Positions 1 to 7,722 are shown, counted from the first letter of the stretch. The stretch: DNA of 64,000 nt from Parcubacteria group bacterium (GCA_943359555.1 CALRHW010000001.1:1-64000), one strand, 5' to 3'. The notes: a model not told the origin generated them from the sequence alone. Made by a program: numbers and translations.

Positions 1-2
1 AT

Positions 3-581
3 GCTGGTGCACTCGTGATGAAATCTGATGGTTATGCTGGTTTTTTTAATACAAGTTCAGTTAATAATTGGAGCTTTATCGTTTACCCTAATATTGCCGG
101 GTCTCCTGGTGCAGTTAGGATTCCTGGTCTGACTGCTAGTCCAGCAGCACCAGGAAAGGTATTAACAGCTGTTAATGTCGCTGGTGACGCGACGTGGCAG
201 ACGCCAGCAGCGGCGGCGAGTGTAAGACCCACCGTAACTTATGTAGACAATACAATAAATCTTCCTAATTTCAACATTACCAGCGGTAGTAGTGGGTCTT
301 ACACTTTCTCAGAAAACACATATGCTTTATCAGGTACCGTTACTACATCGAGTACTAATTGCTCGCCTGATATTGTATCTTATAACTTCAACGGAGAAGT
401 AAGTAGAGAGCTTGCATCTCATACTTCTAACTGGGCTGGTCCTACTGTGGTAAAGGTACCCTTTACTATATTTGTTCCCTTAGGAAAGACTAGTGTGACG
501 TTTAAACGCTCTTATACTAACTGTCAGGAGACAAACGGCAGCACACTAGTTATTATTCAACAATTAATAAAAACACAATAG
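3..581 (+). CDS. C-terminal part of a surface or tail-fibre-like protein (5' end outside window)
   Basis: The frame is already open at the window edge, so the true start is outside; GTG at 15 and ATG at 18 are probably internal. About 190 residues are visible, rich in Ser, Thr, Gly, Ala and Val and poor in charge. The stretch PGKVLTAVNVAGDATWQ resembles the spacer that often precedes the distal domain of repetitive tail-fibre or cell-surface proteins. Two Cys (TNCSP and TNCQE) could form a disulfide in the last, beta-rich domain. The gene ends in TAG, followed by a T-rich stretch. A role in attachment is inferred from composition only; an adhesin and a phage-derived fibre are both possible. 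Confidence 0.6.
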   Translation, partial: AGALVMKSDGYAGFFNTSSVNNWSFIVYPNIAGSPGAVRIPGLTASPAAPGKVLTAVNVAGDATWQTPAAAASVRPTVTYVDNTINLPNFNITSGSSGSYTFSENTYALSGTVTTSSTNCSPDIVSYNFNGEVSRELASHTSNWAGPTVVKVPFTIFVPLGKTSVTFKRSYTNCQETNGSTLVIIQQLIKTQ

Positions 582-606
582 CTCTAGATTTTTTTATTTT
601 TTTATA

Positions 607-1020
607 TTATAAAGGTGTCGCAAAAAAATGCACTGCATTTTTTACTTCACATATGCACATTGAAGAAAAACAATTTAAAGATTTTATTTGTAATCCAGCT
701 AAAACAAAATAATTCCTTTTCCAAAAATTTATATTTTGTTCTGTGCGTGTCGGTGGTTTATAAGTAAACTCAAAAGAATAAGGAGTGTCCCAATCTTTTG
801 ATCCGCTATTATCAATAAAAATAAAATTCCTCAATAGTTGCCAGATATGCTTCTTTTGATTATTGTTTTAGTTAAAAACTATTTTACCCAACTCATCAAA
901 GGACGTTTTTATATTACTCCCCTGCTTTACTAGTTCGGAAAGCCAGGTAGATTCTCCACAGCTGAAAATAACCTTTGACAAAAAAATAGCCAGAAAAAAA
1001 TTTAGTATTGGCCTTTTCAA
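607..1020 (-). pseudogene. Decayed small lipoprotein-like gene with one in-frame TAA
   Basis: From a TTG at 1020 the frame reads 50 codons to TAA at 868-870. The same frame then stays open for another 86 codons to 607. The first part starts with Lys-Arg, a hydrophobic run and KVIFSCGES, which looks like a lipoprotein signal with Cys at about residue 21. The second part (IDNSGSKDWDTPYSFEF onward) is coding-like, with many Trp, Tyr and Phe. No good ribosome binding site is seen. The simplest reading is a small exported protein broken by a nonsense mutation. Two unrelated short frames in register by chance cannot be excluded. Confidence 0.4.
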
Positions 1021-1042
1021 AAAGTGTATATTTTTGACCTCA

Positions 1043-1261
1043 CTACCCTATAGTACTTACACAAGAGGGCTGGGGGTCATCTTCCGGCCGGCCCCACCCA
1101 TCTTGATCACATATAACCCTCGCCACTCGGAAACCCCGCCCATCAAATAACCCGACATCTTATTCTATGGTCGTAAAAACCCATTGCTCCCCTTTCTTGA
1201 ACCCATAATCAACCCCTCGCTTGAGTGGTGAGGGGCATCTTGACCTCAAAATAGAACGGAA
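1043..1261 (-). pseudogene. Coding-like remnant, G+C-richer than its surroundings, with in-frame TAA
   Basis: This frame is open between stops except for TAA at 1160-1162. It gives plausible peptide on both sides of that stop: KKGEQWVFTTIE before it and CDQDGWGRPEDDPQPSC after it. Base composition is visibly richer in G+C than the flanks. No start codon with a ribosome site is present. A shorter ATG-to-TAA frame overlaps it in another register. The piece is bounded by short direct repeats: TGACCTCA at 1035-1042 and 1241-1248, and CAAAAAGTGT at 1018-1027 and 1286-1295. It also contains a CCCCTC/GAGGGG hairpin. A structured RNA is the alternative. With the previous entry this accounts for the gene-poor interval 582-1361. 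Confidence 0.3.
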
Positions 1262-1361
1262 TTAGCTTTGTTTTACTTGAGTTTGCAAAAAGTGTGTTTG
1301 TGTCCAAGCATTGCCGATGGATAGTGACATAATTTTAATTTAAATTCAGTGTTCCTTACTA

Positions 1362-2201
1362 TTACATAATGTACATATCCTGTCCAAAATTGCCCGTGCC
1401 TACGTACTCCGCTTCGCCACGCAAAATTTTCTCAAACGGCTGGCAGGCAAAACATCCCTGCGCGCCTTGTGGACACTCGAAAACTTTTTCTTCGCGGGCT
1501 TTTTTTATTTGTTTTGCGATGGCAAGGACTTTTTCGCGAGCGACCTCAATATCAGGCAAGGGCTTTACAACAGGCTCGTCATCTCTATCCAAATACCAAT
1601 ACAAAGCGCCAGTCACTTTACGATTTTGCAAAGCATCTAAAAGTAACAAATAAATCGGAAGTTGAAGCGAGTCTTGTGTTTCCTCGTGTTTGCCTGTTTT
1701 AAAATCAAAAATTTTTACGCTGTCGTCTGCCTCAATATATTCTAGCCAGTCTATGTATCCGCACAAAATAATATTTTCTTCTTCGGAAAGAAAAAAGTTT
1801 GGAGGCATGCCATTTTGCCCTTCTTTTAGACGAACCGTCTTTTTGAAAAGTGGGCCGGGATTTTTTATTACGTGTTTTATCATTGTAAGTCCACGTTCTT
1901 TTGCCGTAGCTTCTTCTTCGCTCGTTTTAAATCCACCGATTTTGCCAGATATTTTTTTCCACGCAATTTCAAAATCTGCGACCAAGTCGTGCTTTAAGCG
2001 CTCCTCCAACGGAATATTTTTTAGCGGTTCAATAGTATTGTGCACCGCACTGCCGAGCGACATTGCCGAAGATACCATGCCGATTTTTTTGCCAGATTTT
2101 GGATCTTTATAAACATTCCGCAAAAAATACGAACGCGGACATTTCAAAAAATCCCCGATGGACGAGTGCGAAACCCACACTGATTTGTATTTATCGGGCA
2201 T
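1362..2201 (-). CDS. PD-(D/E)XK nuclease, Cas4/RecB-like with probable Fe-S cluster
   Basis: A 279-residue nuclease-fold protein. Visible motifs in order: CPRSYFLRN near residue 21, GSAVHN (active-site His region), GYIDWLE (metal-binding Asp), IFDFKTGK (the D-x-K of the PD-(D/E)XK core) and QLPIYLLLL (the Q-x3-Y helix). One N-terminal Cys plus three C-terminal Cys (in FECPQGAQGCFACQPFE) match the four-cysteine Fe-S pattern of Cas4 and AddB nucleases. The family cuts or resects DNA. The gene lies 14 nt after the DUF2779 nuclease on the same strand, so they are probably co-transcribed. No cas genes or repeats are near, so a CRISPR role is unlikely; repair or defence is possible. Confidence 0.85.
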   Translation of the reverse strand: MPDKYKSVWVSHSSIGDFLKCPRSYFLRNVYKDPKSGKKIGMVSSAMSLGSAVHNTIEPLKNIPLEERLKHDLVADFEIAWKKISGKIGGFKTSEEEATAKERGLTMIKHVIKNPGPLFKKTVRLKEGQNGMPPNFFLSEEENIILCGYIDWLEYIEADDSVKIFDFKTGKHEETQDSLQLPIYLLLLDALQNRKVTGALYWYLDRDDEPVVKPLPDIEVAREKVLAIAKQIKKAREEKVFECPQGAQGCFACQPFEKILRGEAEYVGTGNFGQDMYIM

Positions 2202-2215
2202 GTTTTTTAGTTAAA

Positions 2216-3886
2216 TTATCGTTCTGCGGTTTTTCCGTCTTGCACGCTTTGTGCGACTAAGTTTGTAAAAAATTTCCATATTATATACATTGCTTCAGTA
2301 TCAAGTTTACAATATTCAAGCATTTCTTGCTTCTTTTTTTCCACCGCCGAGCCGACGATTTCGCCTTTCAAAATCTTCCGATAGGCCTCTATCGCGTCCG
2401 TGCCAGATTTTACGGCGAGCATATTATAATCCAAAACATTTTTTGGAAGTGCGAGCAAATCTTTTATCACAGGCAAAACTTTTTTTATAGACGAGCTTCC
2501 CTTAAATCCGTGGTGCACATAATACTGATTGTCTACTATGTCCATCAAATCATAGGTGCGCGCAATAACATTGTGCAAAAATTCAAAATGTAAAGGCACA
2601 AGCTCGGCGAGCTCGCGATTGCGTGAATTTTCAAATTTTTTATACCAAGAAATAATACTTCCTGTGTTACCGATATTTGCACGTAGACTTTCCACAAGTC
2701 GCTCCGCAGGGTCGCCGTCCAAAATCAAACATTCAAAATGCTTTGGCTCGCGCCCGTTTTTGAAATCATCTTCAGTTAAAACGTGAAGGGAATATTGAAA
2801 AACTATGTGTTGATAGGGGTGGTATCCGTCAAAAAAAGGAATCGCGTGCGGATAAGTTTCATAGTCCAAAAAATATAGCGGAAATTGAAGAGAGCTCAGC
2901 TCAGCTTTGATTGCATAAATATCCCTAATCGGTTCTTTAGATTTGTGGACAGCAACCTGATTTTGTTTTCTGGGTTTACTTTGTTTTTGTCCTTCTTTCG
3001 CTTCTTTTATTTTTGGCAACTGATCTTCACGCACTTTTTCAATATGCAAAATCCCTTCATCCAGCAACTCCTTCAACAATTTTTTACTATTTCCAATTCT
3101 ATTAATGTCGTGAACGCTGTATTCAGGCACATCTTTGTTGATGTATGAAAAAGCTGTGCAATGTGAACTTCTTCCTCTGTAATAGCAAGGACAAGGATGA
3201 GTAGGCATTTCTGCGGGTGACAAAAACTCGTGGGCTTCCTCCATTTCAATTAAAACTCTAGGCATTAAAGTATCTATTGTCTCCGTTTTGTCTTCGGTTA
3301 CAAAAAGTTGATTTTCTGAAAAATCTAAATCCCCCGCTTTTTTATATTTTTTATTTAAGCGAATTAAATATTTATTATTTACCTTCACACCACACATCTC
3401 AAAAACATTTGCTTGAAAAGCTAGGTCGTATTCAAATTGTAATTCTCTGCTAGATGATTTTTTAGGTGCGGATTTTTCAGGTTTTTCATCCTCAATTTCA
3501 CTTTCCTCACTTTCCTCACCCGCAGTCGTAGAAGACATTTTTATTTCATACATATCATAAGCGTTTGCGCTAGTATTCCATACCAAAATATCTGTCGCTG
3601 CTAAGTATTTTTCTGTCGCAAAAACCGCCTGAAAAATAATTGCTGTTTTTTGTGCAACTAGTTTTTTTGTGAGGTCTTGCGCGCCGTCACTTCTTTTTTC
3701 TACGAGATAACCATCTGGAAACATTCCGCGAGCTATTTCTTCCACTTCATTTCCCATTACTGCAAGCGACTTTTCAAAATCAGAAATTTCAAATTTAGAA
3801 TACTGCGACGGTTCGTGGATTTTTACCCACACATTATGAGGACAGTTACGATACAATATAAAATCAGTTTTTGTGAGAGGTTTCAT
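2216..3886 (-). CDS. DUF2779 family protein, two-domain nuclease-like
   Basis: A 556-residue protein. The N-terminal half begins with LTKTDFILYRNCPHNVWVK, a layout like the start of RecB-type PD-(D/E)XK nucleases, followed by a charged Lys/Glu linker. The C-terminal half has LDYETYPHAIPFFDGYHPYQ, typical of DUF2779, a DEDD-exonuclease-like fold with an Asp-x-Glu first motif, and ends with YCKLDTEAMYIIW, a good match to the YxxxD third motif. A Cys group (HPCPCYYRGRSSHCTAF) in the middle may bind a metal cluster. A weak GAGG precedes the ATG. The exact biochemical function is unknown. Pairing with the Cas4-like gene downstream suggests both act on the same nucleic-acid substrate. Confidence 0.75.
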   Translation of the reverse strand: MKPLTKTDFILYRNCPHNVWVKIHEPSQYSKFEISDFEKSLAVMGNEVEEIARGMFPDGYLVEKRSDGAQDLTKKLVAQKTAIIFQAVFATEKYLAATDILVWNTSANAYDMYEIKMSSTTAGEESEESEIEDEKPEKSAPKKSSSRELQFEYDLAFQANVFEMCGVKVNNKYLIRLNKKYKKAGDLDFSENQLFVTEDKTETIDTLMPRVLIEMEEAHEFLSPAEMPTHPCPCYYRGRSSHCTAFSYINKDVPEYSVHDINRIGNSKKLLKELLDEGILHIEKVREDQLPKIKEAKEGQKQSKPRKQNQVAVHKSKEPIRDIYAIKAELSSLQFPLYFLDYETYPHAIPFFDGYHPYQHIVFQYSLHVLTEDDFKNGREPKHFECLILDGDPAERLVESLRANIGNTGSIISWYKKFENSRNRELAELVPLHFEFLHNVIARTYDLMDIVDNQYYVHHGFKGSSSIKKVLPVIKDLLALPKNVLDYNMLAVKSGTDAIEAYRKILKGEIVGSAVEKKKQEMLEYCKLDTEAMYIIWKFFTNLVAQSVQDGKTAER

Positions 3887-3921
3887 ATCCTCTTATTTTG
3901 TTTGAATTTTTAGAGAAAGTA

Positions 3922-3953
3922 AAGCACCGGATTGTTTGAAACAACCGATGCTT
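3922..3953 (-). terminator. Stem-loop after the 84-residue gene
   Basis: The arms AAGCACCGGATTGTTT and AAACAACCGATGCTT pair with one bulged base, a GA turn and one mismatch. The stem lies between the end of the small gene at 4012 and the DUF2779 start at 3886. On the minus strand it is followed by a pyrimidine-rich stretch rather than a pure T run, so it may be an imperfect intrinsic terminator or may block read-through into the nuclease operon. Confidence 0.5.
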
Positions 3954-4011
3954 CATACTTGGCGAGAAACATACGCCCATTTATAGAATCTTTTCATGTA
4001 GGGCACTTTCT

Positions 4012-4266
4012 TTATTGTCTCTCGAGTTTGAAATTTGCCAACGCTTCGTCAGAAAGCTTGCGATTAATTTCATCACTAATTGCGTAAGCAATGCGATGAA
4101 CTTCAATCTTGGCTTTTATAACTGTACGCTTTTTCAACAACTCCGGAGTCCAATCTTTTAGACCTCCGTAATTCTCAATTGACCGCCTTGCTTCTTCACA
4201 AAGATTTACCAGCTCTAGATTCAGCTGGTACAATCTAGCAAGATGATCTTCACTAGATTTACTCAT
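4012..4266 (-). CDS. Small helical protein of unknown function
   Basis: An 84-residue, mostly charged and probably all-helical protein (LYQLNLELVNLCEEARRSI onward). It has no signal peptide or membrane segment. The start is well supported: the best Shine-Dalgarno sequence in the window, AGGAGGTG, lies 4 nt before the ATG. That is unusual here, where most starts look leaderless, and suggests high or regulated translation. A stem-loop follows the gene. I do not recognise the family. The single Cys and amphipathic helices would suit a small binding or regulatory protein, but this is a guess. Confidence 0.65.
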   Translation of the reverse strand: MSKSSEDHLARLYQLNLELVNLCEEARRSIENYGGLKDWTPELLKKRTVIKAKIEVHRIAYAISDEINRKLSDEALANFKLERQ

Positions 4267-4270
4267 TTTT

Positions 4271-4278
4271 CACCTCCT
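4271..4278 (-). promoter_or_regulatory. Strong Shine-Dalgarno site AGGAGGTG
   Basis: AGGAGGTG complements the 3' end of 16S rRNA over eight bases and fixes the start of the 84-residue gene at 4266. It shows that canonical Shine-Dalgarno initiation operates in this organism beside the frequent leaderless-type starts. Confidence 0.75.
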
Positions 4279-4306
4279 TTCTGTGGTAAAAATGATGCGA
4301 TTTAAA

Positions 4307-4321
4307 ACATGAACATCATGT
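4307..4321 (-). terminator. Small hairpin between two small genes
   Basis: ACATGA and TCATGT form a perfect 6-bp stem with a 3-nt loop; TTTT follows on the minus strand. It lies between the genes at 4365-4589 and 4012-4266 and could be a weak terminator or attenuator of the upstream sugar-kinase operon. Confidence 0.35.
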
Positions 4322-4364
4322 CTTTTTCTGCCCTTTATACTAACATCTTTAAAATGTAGCGCAA

Positions 4365-4589
4365 CTAGAAAGCTCTTTTTATCTCGTCTTGGTATTTCCG
4401 CATTACTTCCATGCTAGCAGAAGTTTGACTCTTGCCATGTTTCATTAGTTGTTGCACCTCTGCACCGATTTTTTGAAATAAATCTGGGTTTTTTTCAATA
4501 ATCTCAATCATCCTATCTTGTTGTGCTTCAGGCACATCTTTCATCTTTGCTCGAAGCATCTTTTTCATGAAATAACTTTTTATAGACAT
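4365..4589 (-). CDS. Small conserved-looking helical protein, unknown function
   Basis: A 74-residue Met- and Lys-rich protein (MKKMLRAKMKDVPEAQQDRM onward) predicted to be helical, with no membrane segment. It starts 9 nt after the stop of the ROK kinase and is therefore almost certainly in the same transcript as gdhA, the SIS isomerase and the kinase. The pattern of basic N-terminus and acidic middle (IIEKNPDLFQKIGAEVQQLM) fits a small adaptor or nucleic-acid-associated protein. I cannot assign a family. The tight spacing makes a real gene likely. Confidence 0.6.
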   Translation of the reverse strand: MSIKSYFMKKMLRAKMKDVPEAQQDRMIEIIEKNPDLFQKIGAEVQQLMKHGKSQTSASMEVMRKYQDEIKRAF

Positions 4590-4598
4590 GGTAATATT

Positions 4599-5420
4599 TT
4601 ACTCTTTACTTTTTATAAATTCAAGTGCACCCCACACACCGCCAAGAGCTCCGAGCTCTGCTTTTTTAATAATCGGCACTTTTGGAAAAATCTTCAAAAT
4701 ATTTTTTAGGTGAAACTCTACTCTATCCACTGGTATTGCGGGATTTCCCACTATCATTGAACCGCCAAGGACAAGAACATCTGGTGACCAAAGAACTATT
4801 GTGTTGTGTAAACCATAAGCAAGCTGAAGCGATAGCTCCTCCCACACCTGCGGGTCGATAATTTCTTTTGCTTTTTTACCAAAACGTTTTTCAAGTGCAG
4901 TGCCAGAAACTGTTTGCTCTAAAGTGATATTTTCTCCACTCTCAAAAGAGAAAATTTCTTGACCCGGCTCAAAACCCACAGATCTTTTATCTATCGTCCC
5001 ATCTACCACCCTAGCACCACCTACGCCGGTGCTCACAGTAATATATTCCATTATAGAAAAACCTTTTCCCGCCCCGTAGTGTGCCTCACCGAGCGCGACA
5101 AGGGCTGCGTCATTTTCAAGAAAAACAGGGACGCCAAGCATTTTTTCTAGACGGTCTTGAAGTGGCTTGTGACACCAATGCATCAGATTTGGTGAAGACA
5201 TCACACGAGCGCGCTTCTCATCAAAAACTCCAGGCACTCCTCCACCCGCACATTTTATATTTCCGATTGCACCTAGATGAGTCGCTGCGTCAAAAATCGC
5301 ATTTACCCCTTCCTCAAAATGTTGTGGTGTCGTAAAAACTATTGGCTCGCCGATAGTTTTGCCGTCTTTAGAAAAAGCTACTCGCGTATTTGTTCCTCCA
5401 ATGTCAAACAATAAGTACAT
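4599..5420 (-). CDS. ROK family sugar kinase (glucokinase-like)
   Basis: A 273-residue ATP-dependent hexose kinase. The ATP-binding motif DIGGTNTR is at residues 6-13. GVPGVF and LENDAALVALGEAHYGAG carry the Asn-Asp pair expected for the catalytic Asp, and TVSTGVGGARVVDG is the ROK glycine motif. The usual Cys-rich zinc motif of ROK proteins is absent, and GFEPGQEI replaces the Zn-ligand GHE, so this is a zinc-free variant. The gene follows the phosphoglucose/phosphomannose isomerase by 15 nt; the pair could feed a phosphorylated hexose into glycolysis or sugar-nucleotide synthesis. The exact sugar is not determined by sequence. Confidence 0.85.
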   Translation of the reverse strand: MYLLFDIGGTNTRVAFSKDGKTIGEPIVFTTPQHFEEGVNAIFDAATHLGAIGNIKCAGGGVPGVFDEKRARVMSSPNLMHWCHKPLQDRLEKMLGVPVFLENDAALVALGEAHYGAGKGFSIMEYITVSTGVGGARVVDGTIDKRSVGFEPGQEIFSFESGENITLEQTVSGTALEKRFGKKAKEIIDPQVWEELSLQLAYGLHNTIVLWSPDVLVLGGSMIVGNPAIPVDRVEFHLKNILKIFPKVPIIKKAELGALGGVWGALEFIKSKE

Positions 5421-5435
5421 TTTATGAAATTATTT

Positions 5436-6401
5436 TTATGAAATGAGTTTTTTAAATTCTTCTATCATCGGCACTTTTTGTGCTTCTGTGCCATACATTT
5501 GTGAAACGTAAAACGCGGTCCAATCAGCCAAAAGCAAATTGTTAAAAACATTTTCCCAAAAAGACTCGCCTTTTATTTCAATTGTGGAAGTAGGAAATCC
5601 TCGCGCCTCTAGCATCTCTTTTGTTATTTCCATTCGCTTGGTAATTTTGGGATTATTTAACTCGTCTTTCAAAAAAATAAAATGAAAATTGTCGCTGAGC
5701 GTTTTGGTCGTAGGAATAACGTCAAAGCCCGTCATTTCATTATGATTAAGCTCGGGAAAAATATTATAAAAAGCAGGAATCTTGCCTGTCTCGTTAAATT
5801 TTATTTTCCAATTGTATGCGAGAGCAATATTTGAGCGTGAAGAATAAATGATAGGTGTTTTTCCACGTAATTTTTCAGCAAGAGCGCGACCAGCGTCTTC
5901 TGTTTTTGAAGGATTTAGGCGAGAACTAAGTGCACGCAAATCTGTAAGCAAATTTGTATTGCCGGTCATTTTTGCAAGAGCGACAAGAGAAAAACCTAGC
6001 GCACTTCTTGGCTGAATACCCACTTCAGGTAATCGGATATACGGTAGATTATTTTTTTTCGCAAAATCTATAAGTGAACCACCGAGAGCGATAACCGCGA
6101 CTGCGTATTTTTGTGCCAATGCTTTCTGCGCAAAATCAATAACCTCTTCTGTATTACCAGAATATGAACTTGCAATAAAAAGGCTTTTTGCAAATTTTTT
6201 ATGAGAAAGAGCAGGCAAGCCGTAATCACGATGAATATACAGATCCAAGTCTGGATTAAACATTTTTAGAAGCTCGCCCGCGAGATGCGAGCCACCCATT
6301 CCACCAAGCACAAAACCTTCGCTAGATTTTAAATACTCGGCGTTTTGGATTTCTGTATCAAAATTAAACTGCGTCGCAAATGTTTTTATCGCTTCTTCCA
6401 T
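5436..6401 (-). CDS. Bifunctional phosphoglucose/phosphomannose isomerase (SIS domain)
   Basis: A 321-residue sugar isomerase interconverting glucose-6-P or mannose-6-P with fructose-6-P. Two SIS folds are present. GGMGGSHLAGELL starts the first and SSYSGNTEEVIDFA is the phosphate-binding loop. NHNEMTGF carries the catalytic Glu region, and a C-terminal His lies near the segment expected for the second base. A longer frame reaches 6449, but ATG at 6401 is chosen: it sits 6 nt after an extended -10 box and the added residues would overlap gdhA. The promoter lies in the 19-nt gap after gdhA, so the gene can be transcribed alone or with gdhA. Confidence 0.88.
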   Translation of the reverse strand: MEEAIKTFATQFNFDTEIQNAEYLKSSEGFVLGGMGGSHLAGELLKMFNPDLDLYIHRDYGLPALSHKKFAKSLFIASSYSGNTEEVIDFAQKALAQKYAVAVIALGGSLIDFAKKNNLPYIRLPEVGIQPRSALGFSLVALAKMTGNTNLLTDLRALSSRLNPSKTEDAGRALAEKLRGKTPIIYSSRSNIALAYNWKIKFNETGKIPAFYNIFPELNHNEMTGFDVIPTTKTLSDNFHFIFLKDELNNPKITKRMEITKEMLEARGFPTSTIEIKGESFWENVFNNLLLADWTAFYVSQMYGTEAQKVPMIEEFKKLIS

Positions 6402-6407
6402 GGTTTT

Positions 6408-6416
6408 ATTATAGCA
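6408..6416 (-). promoter_or_regulatory. Extended -10 promoter TGCTATAAT of the SIS isomerase gene
   Basis: The minus strand reads TGCTATAAT followed by 6 nt and ATG. Transcription would start at or next to the ATG, giving a leaderless mRNA. It lies in the gap after the gdhA stop, so it is an internal operon promoter. Confidence 0.65.
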
Positions 6417-6420
6417 AATT

Positions 6421-7659
6421 TTAATGTTTAGCTTTACCTGCTTCCTCAATACGCTGTGCCGCCAAAATATATGCCGCGTTTCGCATTGTTGTAGAATATT
6501 TTTCTTTTACTGCTAGCATATCTTTCCACGCAGAAACCATCAAATCATCTAGTTTTTTGAGCACATCTTCTCTATTCCATTTTTCATTGTTCATATTTTG
6601 ATACCATTCAAAATAACTAGTCGCGACTCCGCCACTATTTGCAAGGATATCTGGAATAACGATGACTCCATTTTTTGCAAAAATTTCATCGGACTCAGGA
6701 GTCGTCGGACCGTTTGCCATTTCTACGATAATTTTTGCAGATATTTGTTCTGCATTTTCTGATGTCAGTACATTTTCAAGTGCAGACGGCACCAAAATAT
6801 CCACCGAGAGTAAAAGCAACTCCGCATTTGTGATATTTTTTGTACCAACCAAACCAGAGAGAGTCCCAGTATTTTTTTTGTGAGCGATTGCGAGCGCGAG
6901 TTCAATTCCATTTTCATTATAAACTCCACCTCTGCTATCAGAGAGAGCCACTACTTTTAAACCTTGTTTTATCATACTCTCTGCAAAATATGTAGCGACA
7001 TTTCCAAAACCTTGGATAGCAACTGTTGCAGAAGCTGAAATCATTCCTGCTTTTAGAGCTTCTCTCACTATCACTCCTCCACCAAAACCTGTGGCTTCTG
7101 TTCTTCCTTCACTTCCGCCATTTGAAATAGCTTTTCCTGTAAATGTTGCGGGTGCTTTTTTTCCTGTGATTTTTTCATACTCATCTAGCATGAAACCCAT
7201 AATTTTTTCACCAGTGTTTACATCTGGTGCGGGCACGTCCATTTCAGGTCCAAGCACTGGATACATTTTTTTTATATATCCGCGGGAAATATTTTCAATT
7301 TCTTTTTCAGATAAAATTTTTGGGTCTACAATCACGCCACCTTTTCCGCCTCCAAACGGCACGTTTACTACCGCACATTTAAAAGTCATCCAAAAACTAA
7401 GAGCGCGCACCTCATCTAAATTTACGTCTGGATGAAAACGTATTCCTCCTTTATATGCTCCGCGTGCGTTATTGTGCTGACTTCTAAAACCTTGAAAAAT
7501 ATGTTGACTTCCGTCATCCATAGTTACTGGAATACTCACTTCTATATATCTATCGGGAGTTTTCATTCTCTCTAAAAAATCTTGGTCAAGCTCTGCGATT
7601 TTTCCTGCTTTTTCCAATTGGTCTATCGCATTTTTAAATGGATTTGTTTGATTTTGCAT
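6421..7659 (-). CDS. gdhA: Glutamate dehydrogenase (Glu/Leu/Phe/Val dehydrogenase family)
   Basis: A 412-residue hexameric-type NAD(P)-dependent dehydrogenase that interconverts glutamate with 2-oxoglutarate and ammonia. The dimerisation and substrate domain contains GGIRFHPDV and KCAVVNVPFGGGKGG with the catalytic Lys. PAPDVNTGEKIM follows, then the Rossmann motif QGFGNVATYFAESM. NGPTTPESDEIF and ANSGGVATSYFEW complete the active site. Length matches the bacterial family. The start at 7659 sits 6 nt after TATACT. In a lineage with few amino-acid pathways, this enzyme probably links nitrogen or redox balance to carbon metabolism. Coenzyme preference cannot be read safely. Confidence 0.93.
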   Translation of the reverse strand: MQNQTNPFKNAIDQLEKAGKIAELDQDFLERMKTPDRYIEVSIPVTMDDGSQHIFQGFRSQHNNARGAYKGGIRFHPDVNLDEVRALSFWMTFKCAVVNVPFGGGKGGVIVDPKILSEKEIENISRGYIKKMYPVLGPEMDVPAPDVNTGEKIMGFMLDEYEKITGKKAPATFTGKAISNGGSEGRTEATGFGGGVIVREALKAGMISASATVAIQGFGNVATYFAESMIKQGLKVVALSDSRGGVYNENGIELALAIAHKKNTGTLSGLVGTKNITNAELLLLSVDILVPSALENVLTSENAEQISAKIIVEMANGPTTPESDEIFAKNGVIVIPDILANSGGVATSYFEWYQNMNNEKWNREDVLKKLDDLMVSAWKDMLAVKEKYSTTMRNAAYILAAQRIEEAGKAKH

Positions 7660-7665
7660 TTTGTA

Positions 7666-7671
7666 AGTATA
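7666..7671 (-). promoter_or_regulatory. -10 box TATACT of gdhA
   Basis: TATACT lies 6 nt upstream of the gdhA ATG, which implies a leaderless transcript. No -35 consensus is obvious. Confidence 0.45.
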
Positions 7672-7679
7672 TGTTAAAA

Positions 7680-7704
7680 GCGGGGGTCTTGGTAGACCTC
7701 CCGC
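7680..7704 (-). terminator. Intrinsic terminator after the Arg-rich small gene
   Basis: The stem GCGGGAGGTC pairs with GACCCCCGC around a short loop and is followed on the minus strand by TTTT. It ends the 7723-7920 transcript just upstream of the gdhA promoter. Confidence 0.75.
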
Positions 7705-7722
7705 TATTCATTCAAACAACCA

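Noticed and set aside
868..1162. Reassigned stop codon (alternative genetic code)
   Set aside because: TAA, TAG and TGA all end full-length conserved genes in this window, and core proteins read through normally under the standard bacterial code.
1362..2201. Cas4 as part of a CRISPR-Cas locus
   Set aside because: No repeat-spacer array and no cas1, cas2 or effector genes are in the window; the four-Cys nuclease layout is shared with non-CRISPR families.
6402..6449. Longer N-terminus for the SIS isomerase
   Set aside because: It would overlap gdhA by 29 nt and include the promoter; the ATG at 6401 matches the family and the -10 spacing.
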